IMG/VR virus record: IMGVR_UViG_3300049855_000196
Span: 1-45,337 of that record
DNA length: 45,337 nt
Origin: a virus
Reading direction: 5' to 3' (one strand)
The notes under the pieces are model-generated. The model was given only the letters and a program-made list of their open reading frames with translations. It was not told the DNA's origin and ran no database searches. Within the stretch, counting starts at the first letter, position 1, and each line of letters begins with the position of its first letter. Below are positions 39,330 to 45,337 of the stretch, one piece after another. Position numbers and translations under genes: made by a program.

Positions 39330-39574
39330 CGCGGTTCGGCCAATATTGTAAATTTTCTTAAAACACTATTAGGACTCATCCGGATTTTTTCTCCGATCGG
39401 AGTAACTTTGTAGCACTCGCGCGCGGGAGATAATCCGACCGGAAGCAACAAAATCGAATATTGATCTATGGCCATAACCTGGAAATAGCTCCGATCGTCG
39501 ATATGCTCTAAAATCTGATTTACTTTTAATTTCGGGCTACTTCTTTTTAGAATCTGATTTCGTTTTAATTTCAT
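39326..39574 (-). CDS. Hypothetical 82-residue basic protein
   Basis: This product begins KLKRNQILKRSSPKLKVNQILEHIDDRSYFQVMAIDQYSILLLPVGLSPARECYKVTPIGEKIRMSPNSVLRKFTIL. The first half is basic, the second beta-rich. It contains a segment like a small SH3-type barrel. It is the last gene of a three-gene - strand operon and overlaps its upstream neighbour by 38 nt. No family recognised. Confidence 0.5.
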   Translation of the reverse strand: MKLKRNQILKRSSPKLKVNQILEHIDDRSYFQVMAIDQYSILLLPVGLSPARECYKVTPIGEKIRMSPNSVLRKFTILAEPR

Positions 39575-39698
39575 AAGTCACCTCAAAAAGTTTTTTGATC
39601 GCGTCGTCGATTAGCGATTGCGGCGATAGTCCCATTTGTTTTAATCGCTTTTTGATTTCACCGTTTATTCTAATTAAGGCCGTTTCGTCCTTTGTCAT
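39537..39698 (-). CDS. Ribbon-helix-helix-like regulator candidate
   Basis: The 53-residue product (MTKDETALIRINGEIKKRLKQ at the start) shows the RHH layout: a short basic strand ALIRINGE, helix KKRLKQMG, the turn LSPQ, and a second helix SLIDDAIKKLFEV, with a Lys-rich tail. Such proteins bind palindromes as dimers of dimers. The start overlaps the upstream stop (ATGA). TGTATATACA palindromes lie 255 bp upstream, at the promoter of the operon, which would suit autoregulation. Confidence 0.58.
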   Translation of the reverse strand: MTKDETALIRINGEIKKRLKQMGLSPQSLIDDAIKKLFEVTYEIKTKSDSKKK

Positions 39699-39937
39699 AC
39701 CTTCCCCTTTGGAAATTTAGATTTTAAATCTTGTCCTAGTAAATCGTTTTGTCTAACTTGTAGCTTCTTAATCTCTTCGAAAATTTCCGACTTAATCGAT
39801 AGCGGGATATTCGGATTTCGAACCGCCTTCACTAAAATCATTTCCTTTAAAACAAGCGCGGAATACTCATCCGCGCATACATACTTAGTGATATGATCGA
39901 CCGACTCAATAAAGTACAAAGTGTTATTTGTTTTCAT
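39695..39937 (-). CDS. Hypothetical 80-residue protein, first gene of regulator operon
   Basis: I start at 39937, where TTAGGT precedes the ATG; an upstream extension would run across the operator palindromes. The product has a KTNNTLYFIESVDHITKYVCADEYSALVLKEMILVKAVRNPNIPLSIKSEIFEEIKKLQV helical body and a basic tail. No family recognised. A toxin/antitoxin-like or regulator-partner role with the RHH candidate is possible from the layout only. Confidence 0.55.
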   Translation of the reverse strand: MKTNNTLYFIESVDHITKYVCADEYSALVLKEMILVKAVRNPNIPLSIKSEIFEEIKKLQVRQNDLLGQDLKSKFPKGKV

Positions 39938-39952
39938 ACCTAAATAATACAC

Positions 39953-39990
39953 TGTATATACATTTCTGTCAATACCTAAAAGTATATACA
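39953..39990. promoter_or_regulatory. Operator pair between regulator operon and late genes
   Basis: TGTATATACA (39953-39962) and AGTATATACA (39981-39990) are 28 bp apart, close to three helical turns (28/10.5). They lie just upstream of the - strand start at 39937 and before the rightward late genes. A dimeric regulator bound here could control both directions. Confidence 0.55.
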
Positions 39991-40082
39991 AATCAATAAC
40001 ATAGACGAACGCGGGATTCCTCGTTTATCCTAATCCTATGAGCGCAGGAAAAAGATCGGGCGAAAAAGCGATAGGCGAAACG

Positions 40083-40211
40083 GTGAAGGTGCGCAAGTGC
40101 TTACGATGCCCGCGAAAATTTAAGAGTTATTGCAAGTCGAATCGGCTTTGTCGCCGTTGCAAGGCAAAAATAAAAGCGATACACTACGAGGTTTATGGCC
40201 AAGCGGAATAA
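40083..40211 (+). CDS. 42-residue zinc-ribbon protein upstream of terminase
   Basis: A frame from GTG at 40083 encodes VKVRKCLRCPRKFKSYCKSNRLCRRCKAK in two blocks, a compact Cys4 ribbon (C-x2-C, C, C-x2-C) followed by a short tail. The pattern C-x2-C-x-x-F-x-S-x(3)-N-R-x-C-x2-C is common in tiny phage proteins near terminase or regulator genes. It overlaps the small terminase start by 17 nt. The frame is closed by a TAG at 40071, so the GTG is the likely start despite a modest AGGCG ribosome binding site. It may be a late-gene regulator. Confidence 0.6.
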   Translation: MKVRKCLRCPRKFKSYCKSNRLCRRCKAKIKAIHYEVYGQAE

Positions 40212-40740
40212 AAAAGATAAGAGCGACGCATTTGACGACTTGATCGGGATTCCCGACGACGTTAAAAAAGCTATGAGCGCGACGGAAGAGACAATCACCG
40301 CCGCCGGATACACCTTCCCAAAATCCCAGGTGACAATATTTATTCGCGAATATGCTATGAACGGAATGAACTGTATTTCCGCGCTAGAATCAGCGGGAAT
40401 TTATTTCGACAAATGGGAGATGCACAAAATCGGAGCGGCGATACTTAGGCGCACCGCTACTCAAGAAATGCTCCGAGAGTTTTCCAAAGATGCCATAAAA
40501 GAAGTCGAACTAACCGTCACCGAAGTTTTAGAATCACTTCGAAACGTCAAACAAATAGCATTAGCGGGATACTACGACGCCCAGGGGAATCATAGAGTCG
40601 AAACGCACGCCTATCTAAGAGCGACCGAACTCCAAGGGAAATATTTAGGACTCTTTGGGGATAAACTTAAGATCGAACTCGACGGTCATTCCGAACTAAT
40701 GAAGATAATCATGGAACGTAAGGGAAATGGTAAGTCATAA
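40195..40740 (+). CDS. terS: Terminase small subunit
   Basis: The 181-residue protein has an N-terminal basic segment, a DNA-binding helical region (SQVTIFIREYAMNGMNCISALESAGIYFDKWEMHKIGAAILRR) and a C-terminal VETHAYLRATELQGKYLGLFGDKLKIELDG. The last phrase (ELQGKYLGLFGDKL) is typical of terminase small subunits, which recognise the packaging site. The end overlaps the large subunit by 14 nt. The oligomerisation helix is seen around residues 90-120. Confidence 0.8.
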   Translation: MAKRNKKDKSDAFDDLIGIPDDVKKAMSATEETITAAGYTFPKSQVTIFIREYAMNGMNCISALESAGIYFDKWEMHKIGAAILRRTATQEMLREFSKDAIKEVELTVTEVLESLRNVKQIALAGYYDAQGNHRVETHAYLRATELQGKYLGLFGDKLKIELDGHSELMKIIMERKGNGKS

Positions 40741-42193
40741 TTTAAGAACCATATTCGACAATATCCACGATGAGGCTTGGCGGCTTCAAAACCTTTATAG
40801 AATCACCACTAAGGAAAAAGAAGAAAAAATATTCACCATGAATCCAATTCAAAAAGATATCGATCGAAGCAAAGATCGCTTTAAGGCCATTTTGAAATCA
40901 AGGCAGGTCGGGATCTCAACTTATTTTCTGATTAAAAAATTAGATAAAACTTTATGGACTCCGAACCAAACGACTTGCATCCTCGCGCATGAGGACGATG
41001 CGATCAAAAAGCTTTTTAGAATTATTCGCTACGCCTATGACGGTTTACCAGATGCGATTCGCCCGAATATTTGGAAGGGGGGCGGTTCGATGTATGAAAT
41101 GTTTTTCCCAGGAATCAATTCGCGAATATATTGCGATCTCGAATCGAGAGGGGATACGATTTCGAATCTTCACGTCTCGGAATACGCCTTTGTCCGTGAC
41201 GCCGATCGCGTGCGGGCGACGATGGACGCCGTCCCACTAAGAACGGGGGAAATCTCGATCGAAACTACTCCGAACGGAATGAATCATTTTTACGATGAAT
41301 GGAATTCCCAGGCGTGGCCGTTTAAAAAATTCTTTTATCCCTGGTATCTCGAAAAGGGCTATGCCCTTGACGTTCCGGCCAAAGATTTTACTAATGAAGA
41401 AATCGATTTGATCGAGTTCGCTTGGCGAAATTATAAAGTCGCATTGACCGCCGAACAAATCGCTTTTCGTCGTTTCAAGATTGCCCAAAAAGGGAAAAAA
41501 CATTTCATTCAAGAATTTCCCGAAGATGACGCGACCTGCTTTTTGATGAGTGGGAATCCGGCGTTCGATTTAGAGGTCATCAAGAAAATTCAAGCTAGGC
41601 CAAATAAGCCGATAAGCGAAAAAGACGGAATTAGAATTTGGAATGAGTTCGAAAAACATGAAAGGTATGTGATCGGATGCGACGTCGCCGAAGGCGTGGG
41701 AAAAGATTATTCGGTCGCCGTTGTTTATAAAATTTCAACGCGTGAACAAGTCGCCCAGTTAAGAGGGCATTTTAAGCCGGGCGATTTTGCCCACAAAATA
41801 AATTTTTTAGCATCCAAGTTTAAAGATGCGACAAGTAATTGGCCGTTAGTCGCGGTCGAACGAAACAATCACGGCCATGCGGTATTGTTGGAACTCTCGG
41901 ATCATATCTTTTATCCGAATTTGTTTAAAGATAGCGACGATCGCTACGGGTGGAAAACGGATCGCATTAGTCGCCCGGTTATGGTCGACACGTTTATCGA
42001 GGCGGTCGAAAAAGAGCGTTTAAAGATAAAAGACTTCGACCTCATATCGGAATGTTTGACGCTTGTCGATAACAATGGGAAAATTGAGGCGCAAGATAAA
42101 AAACATGACGACTGCGTAATCGCCGGAGCTATAGGCCTTCAAATGGTGATAAACTCCGGGGCGAATTTTACTGATAATATGCTAACATTTTAA
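40727..42193 (+). CDS. terL: Terminase large subunit
   Basis: The 488-residue protein has the ATPase motor: Walker A-like KSRQVGIST (57-65), Walker B with catalytic acid LHVSEYAF (146-153, Glu151), and coupling segment SIETTPNGMNHFYDEW (177-191). The RNase H-like nuclease has Asp318 in GCDVAEGVGKDYS, Glu377 in AVERNN, and Asp460/461 in KHDDCVIAG. It cuts and pumps DNA into the prohead through the portal. The circular closure of the window would fit headful packaging with permuted ends, but the packaging mode cannot be read from the protein alone. Confidence 0.92.
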   Translation: MVSHNLRTIFDNIHDEAWRLQNLYRITTKEKEEKIFTMNPIQKDIDRSKDRFKAILKSRQVGISTYFLIKKLDKTLWTPNQTTCILAHEDDAIKKLFRIIRYAYDGLPDAIRPNIWKGGGSMYEMFFPGINSRIYCDLESRGDTISNLHVSEYAFVRDADRVRATMDAVPLRTGEISIETTPNGMNHFYDEWNSQAWPFKKFFYPWYLEKGYALDVPAKDFTNEEIDLIEFAWRNYKVALTAEQIAFRRFKIAQKGKKHFIQEFPEDDATCFLMSGNPAFDLEVIKKIQARPNKPISEKDGIRIWNEFEKHERYVIGCDVAEGVGKDYSVAVVYKISTREQVAQLRGHFKPGDFAHKINFLASKFKDATSNWPLVAVERNNHGHAVLLELSDHIFYPNLFKDSDDRYGWKTDRISRPVMVDTFIEAVEKERLKIKDFDLISECLTLVDNNGKIEAQDKKHDDCVIAGAIGLQMVINSGANFTDNMLTF

Positions 42194-42205
42194 AAACGGG
42201 GAAAT

Positions 42206-43516
42206 ATGAACAAACTACAAAAACAATTAGTGCAAGACGGATGGGGCAACGTACTAACCGGATTAAACATTCGCGGGCGCGATAAGAAAATGCACCTTGA
42301 TGCGACCTGGGAACGCTTATCGTGGTTAGACGTAGAACACATTTACGCCGTCGATAATATCGCAAAGAAGATTGTAAATTTTGTTGTCGAAGAGGCATTT
42401 AGAAAACCCATTAAGTTTAAAATCGACGGCGACAAGTCTACTCAATTTGATACGGATTGGAATAACTATTTAAAGTCGATTGATTTTTTCACCGCCTTTA
42501 AAAAGGGCGCTCAATGGGGCCGTTTATATGGGGGCGGGCTTTTACTATTAGGGATAAAAGACGGCCAAGATCCAAGTGAACCCATAAACTATGAAGCTAT
42601 TAGCTCGGTCGATTGGAAAACCGTTTTGCATAGATGGGAAGCGAACGTAATGAGTGTCGGAAATGACGTGGGACTTCCATACTATAAGGAACCGGAACTT
42701 TTTTCCCTATCGGCTTCAAGCCTAGGAACTTTATTCCACGCCTCGCGCGCGATACGATTCGACGGTGAAATATTGCCCGATCAAATTTATAGAAATAATA
42801 GTTATTGGCATGACTCCGTTTTAACTTCATGCTTGGGCGCGATTAAAAATTTTAATTCCGCGCATGACGGGATCGCCACGCTCTTACAAGATTTCAACGT
42901 CGGGGTTTTTAAGATGAAAAACCTCGCGCAATTGATAGCGTCCGGTCGTGACGCCGATGTAATTAAACGCTTATCGCTTGTCGATATAAAACGCAGTTTA
43001 GTTAAGTCGATCGTCGTCGATGAGAGTGAAGATTTTGAACGTAAGTCGACGCCGCTCAACGGCCTAGGCGAAGCCGTCCTCCAAGTGACGAACCGCTTAG
43101 TGGTCGATTCAAAAATTCCGCATACAATTCTTTTAGGTGAAGGCGCGACGGGCACTTTGTCCGGGGCGGGCGATTCCGAACAAGAACAATGGGACGATTA
43201 TGTATCGGGCGTTCAAAATGGTGACTATAAACCTAAACTAATGCAAGCGATGAAAATACTTTTAAGCGATAAGAGTAATCCGGTCACTAAGGGCCAAATT
43301 CCTGCGGGCTTTGATATCGAATTCCTTCCTTTAGAACAAATGAGCGAAGCGGATGAGGCGGATATCTATGCTAAGACCGCCGAAGCCGATTCGAAGTATA
43401 TCCAAAATCAGGTATTGACGCCCGATGAGGTCGCGATCTCAAGATTTGGCGGAAGTAAATTTAACTCTCATATTTCTATCGATGTAAATGATCGAGGAAC
43501 TAATGCGACGGAATAA
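42206..43516 (+). CDS. Portal protein, DUF1073 family
   Basis: The 436-residue protein matches DUF1073 portals. It has EHIYAVDNIAKKIVNFVVEEAFRKPIKFKIDGD near residue 50, then FFTAFKKGAQWGRLYGGGLLLLGIKDGQ, ASRAIRFDGEILPDQIYRNNSYWHDSVL and SKIPHTILLGEGATGTLSGAGDSEQEQWDDYV. It forms the 12-fold ring for DNA passage and connector attachment. A CGGGGA ribosome binding site is seen. It overlaps the MuF gene by 14 nt. Confidence 0.88.
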   Translation: MNKLQKQLVQDGWGNVLTGLNIRGRDKKMHLDATWERLSWLDVEHIYAVDNIAKKIVNFVVEEAFRKPIKFKIDGDKSTQFDTDWNNYLKSIDFFTAFKKGAQWGRLYGGGLLLLGIKDGQDPSEPINYEAISSVDWKTVLHRWEANVMSVGNDVGLPYYKEPELFSLSASSLGTLFHASRAIRFDGEILPDQIYRNNSYWHDSVLTSCLGAIKNFNSAHDGIATLLQDFNVGVFKMKNLAQLIASGRDADVIKRLSLVDIKRSLVKSIVVDESEDFERKSTPLNGLGEAVLQVTNRLVVDSKIPHTILLGEGATGTLSGAGDSEQEQWDDYVSGVQNGDYKPKLMQAMKILLSDKSNPVTKGQIPAGFDIEFLPLEQMSEADEADIYAKTAEADSKYIQNQVLTPDEVAISRFGGSKFNSHISIDVNDRGTNATE

Positions 43517-44417
43517 TTCGGTTTTAATTTCACAAATCAAAGCGCGCCAACGCGCGCGCGAGAAGCGTGGAAAATCAAATCAGATTCTTCCTAGGCGTCC
43601 GACGTATCCGCTAACCTTGGAACGAAAATATAAAAATAAATTAGTAGAAAAAATCAGGGAAGCGATTCGCCTTGTCGAGGAACGCTTAGTTCCTTTGCTT
43701 CCTATGTATATACAAGAAATAAAACTATCCACTGGGAAAAACGATTCGTTCGTCGAGGACGTGGCGCGAGTGATCGCCGGGATTAGAGTTACTTTCGCTC
43801 AAAAAATATCAGATATCCAGAATGAACGTGACGCCCAAGAGGTCGCCCAGGGCGTAAACGCTATCGGCGAAGAAAATGTAAATAATCAATTTAAAAGTTT
43901 AGTGGGCGTTGCTCCATTTAGATCGGAACCATGGTTAGCCGCTACGATGGGAAATTTTGTTCAACAAAATGTATCATTGATAACGAGTGTGAGTAGTGAA
44001 TATTTTAAAAATATTGAAACGGCGGTATTGACCGGCCTTGAGCGCGGTCAAACGGCGGCGGATATTGGCGCAGTCATCGCGGAAAAAGCGGGCATAAGTG
44101 AAAGGCGCGCCGAACTCATAGCACGCGATCAAGTTAGTTCGTTAAACTCCCATATCGCAAGTAAAAGGGCCGAATCGATCGGGATAAAATCTTTTATATG
44201 GTCAACTTCGGGCGATGAGCGGGTTCGCGAGTCTCATGCTGAATTAAATAATAAGAAATTCACTTATGAAAATGGCGCTTATGTGGACGGCGAATCCGGA
44301 GTCCTTCCAGGTGAACCGATAAATTGTCGATGTGTCGCGATCCCGATCATATCTAGTATCGATGAGGACTATTCGCCTTCAAACGATTTAAAAAGCTATC
44401 TGCGCACTATAAAATAA
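43503..44417 (+). CDS. MuF-like minor head protein
   Basis: I start at ATG 43503, where GAGGA lies 4 nt upstream; an earlier ATG at 43488 lacks a ribosome binding site. The 304-residue protein has a basic N terminus (QIKARQRAREKRGKSNQ), a helical middle, and a C-terminal Mu gpF-like domain: ELIARDQVSSLNSHIASKRAESIGIKSFIWSTSGDERVRESHAELNNKKFTYENG and GEPINCRCVAIPI. Such proteins attach to the portal inside the head. The terminal NCRC motif is typical. A perfect TGTATATACA lies inside the gene at 43705-43714, where it codes for Met-Tyr-Ile-Gln. Confidence 0.85.
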   Translation: MRRNNSVLISQIKARQRAREKRGKSNQILPRRPTYPLTLERKYKNKLVEKIREAIRLVEERLVPLLPMYIQEIKLSTGKNDSFVEDVARVIAGIRVTFAQKISDIQNERDAQEVAQGVNAIGEENVNNQFKSLVGVAPFRSEPWLAATMGNFVQQNVSLITSVSSEYFKNIETAVLTGLERGQTAADIGAVIAEKAGISERRAELIARDQVSSLNSHIASKRAESIGIKSFIWSTSGDERVRESHAELNNKKFTYENGAYVDGESGVLPGEPINCRCVAIPIISSIDEDYSPSNDLKSYLRTIK

Positions 44418-44459
44418 AAATATCTAGTCAAACGCCGATTTCAGCTTAAAAATAAACTC

Positions 44460-45337
44460 ATGGCAATTCGCATCGACCTCCAAAAACAAAAAATGAACGC
44501 GCCCGTTAAAACCGACGCGGGATTTTTGCGCGTTCCGATTAGAGCGACTCGAATCGGAATCTTTGAATACATGAACTCGGACGGAACGATTCGAAAAGAA
44601 TTGCGCCCGCCGGAAGAGGTATTCAATGCGGACTCTTTAAAGACGCTTGAACTTATTCCCCTAACTTATAAGCATCCTTCCGAATTAGTCGACTCAAAAA
44701 ACGTCGGACTTTATGCGGTCGGAACCACTGGGGAAAAGATCGACGTGGCCGAAGAGACTTATATCGATGTGAGCGGAACGATAACCAAAGAATTCGCCAT
44801 TAAAGCAATCGAAGATAAAATAAAAAGAGGCGACTCGCAGGAAATTTCTTGCGGCTACTCATGCGATATGGATTTCACTCCGGGCGTTTGGATGGGCGAA
44901 AAATACGACGCCGTCCAGAAAAATATTCGATATAATCATGTAGCATTAGTCGATCGCGGGCGCGCCGGGCCTAATGTAAAAATAAAACTAGACGGCGATT
45001 CGGCCATAACTTACGATAAAACTATAATCTTGGAGGACAACTTGAAAAAAATTAAAATCGATGGGCAAGAATTCGAGGTAAGCGCGGAAATCGCTACGGC
45101 CTTCGAATCATTTTCATCTAAGCAAAACGAAATCATTAAAGCGAATGATTCAAAAATTAAAACGCTTGAAGCTAAGGCGGACACGGCAACGGCGGAAGTC
45201 GGAGCGATCAAAAAAGAAAAAGATTCTTTGGAAGCTAAAAAAGATTCTTTGGAAGTTGAGTTAGCCGCTGAAAAGAAAAAAGTAAAAGTTTTAGATCACG
45301 CTGAAATCGATAAATTAGTAGGCGAACGCGCTTCGAT
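44460..45337 (+). CDS. DUF2213-type prohead protease / scaffold, N-terminal part (continues at position 1)
   Basis: This 292-codon open frame runs off the window end and matches in phase the frame open from base 1, giving a 387-residue protein. The first ~190 residues look like the DUF2213 protease domain: a TYKHPSE segment near residue 78, SQEISCGYSCDMD near residue 130 and the signature YNHVALVDRGRAGP near residue 165. After residue 194 the sequence becomes Lys/Glu-rich and coiled-coil-like, as in scaffolds. It follows the MuF gene, the usual place for a protease/scaffold before cement and capsid genes. The ATG has only a weak ribosome binding site, while a strong one sits inside the gene at 45032-45037. 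The protease role is inferred from the family. Confidence 0.85.
   Translation, partial: MAIRIDLQKQKMNAPVKTDAGFLRVPIRATRIGIFEYMNSDGTIRKELRPPEEVFNADSLKTLELIPLTYKHPSELVDSKNVGLYAVGTTGEKIDVAEETYIDVSGTITKEFAIKAIEDKIKRGDSQEISCGYSCDMDFTPGVWMGEKYDAVQKNIRYNHVALVDRGRAGPNVKIKLDGDSAITYDKTIILEDNLKKIKIDGQEFEVSAEIATAFESFSSKQNEIIKANDSKIKTLEAKADTATAEVGAIKKEKDSLEAKKDSLEVELAAEKKKVKVLDHAEIDKLVGERAS
45042..45337 (+). CDS. Putative nested scaffold protein from an internal TTG start (continues to 286)
   Basis: A near-perfect Shine-Dalgarno, GGAGGA at 45032-45037, lies 4 nt before an in-frame TTG at codon 195 of the DUF2213 gene. Initiation there would give a 193-residue protein of the coiled-coil scaffold region plus the conserved tail with SDDYVNARFD, without the protease domain. 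Lambda C/Nu3 and similar systems make a scaffold from a nested in-frame start. The full gene's own start has no comparable ribosome binding site. This is inference from signal strength and position; only the reading frame and the motif are seen directly. Confidence 0.55.
   Translation, partial: MKKIKIDGQEFEVSAEIATAFESFSSKQNEIIKANDSKIKTLEAKADTATAEVGAIKKEKDSLEAKKDSLEVELAAEKKKVKVLDHAEIDKLVGERAS

Noticed and set aside
40037-40123. A 28-codon ORF from ATG 40037
   Set aside because: No ribosome binding site and no recognisable pattern; the overlapping GTG frame with the Cys4 ribbon is better supported.
43705-43714. Perfect TGTATATACA palindrome inside the MuF gene
   Set aside because: It codes for Met-Tyr-Ile-Gln in a well-supported gene, so it may be chance; kept out of the operator list but should be included in any motif scan.

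Overview
The window reads as a complete, circularly closed genome (45.3 kb) of a tailed phage with a contractile tail (myovirus). The frame left open at position 45337 continues exactly into the frame open from position 1. Joined, they give one normal prohead protease/scaffold protein, so the window ends are an arbitrary cut in a circular or circularly permuted molecule. I see no integrase, excisionase, CI-like repressor pair, partition gene or tRNA, so a virulent lifestyle is the simplest reading. The host is probably Gram-negative: several phage genes carry Sec or lipoprotein signals, and the endolysin lacks an export signal. Signal peptides on tail-fibre-like adhesins recall the mosaic adhesive trimer proteins of Bdellovibrio. 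A Bdellovibrionota host is therefore a guess worth testing, not a conclusion.

Layout. (1) Late genes, + strand, 40083 through the junction to 23984: zinc ribbon, small and large terminase, portal, MuF, protease/scaffold, cement protein, major capsid protein, connector proteins, sheath, tube, tail chaperone with a -1 frameshift, tape measure, baseplate, then a long accessory section (13040-23984). That section mixes tail-fibre-like proteins bearing signal peptides, holin-like membrane proteins, a metzincin-like protease, a lipoprotein and an amidase endolysin. (2) Early/replication genes, - strand, 33129 down to 24000: SNF2 helicase, two unknown proteins, DUF2800 and DUF2815 proteins, family A DNA polymerase, a C5 cytosine methyltransferase overprinted by a second reading frame, then small membrane proteins interleaved with exonuclease-type proteins. 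(3) A second early block, + strand, 33212-37726: zinc ribbon, HTH regulator, MazG-like and DUF1599-like proteins, a structured non-coding stretch, and a primase-helicase. (4) A control region, 37724-40082: tandem repeats, an AT-rich non-coding stretch with iteron-like GTCCCGCTT repeats and TGTATATACA palindromes (probable origin), a RecU-like nuclease, and a small - strand regulatory operon with a ribbon-helix-helix candidate.

How it works together. Overlapping divergent promoters at 33130-33211 launch the two early blocks. The polymerase, prim-pol helicase, SNF2 helicase, DUF2815 and DUF2800 proteins and RecU-like nuclease form a self-sufficient replication/recombination set, probably acting at the repeat-rich region near 38.4 kb. 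The same palindrome occurs in that region and upstream of the small regulator operon, suggesting one regulator coordinates replication and gene expression. Most genes are packed with ATGA or 1-20 nt overlaps, so translational coupling is the rule.

The most unusual points are the exported tail-fibre-like module, the dual-frame methyltransferase locus, the origin with two repeat families, the UUUUUUA frameshift site, and a roughly 190-nt structured RNA candidate at 35.1-35.3 kb.
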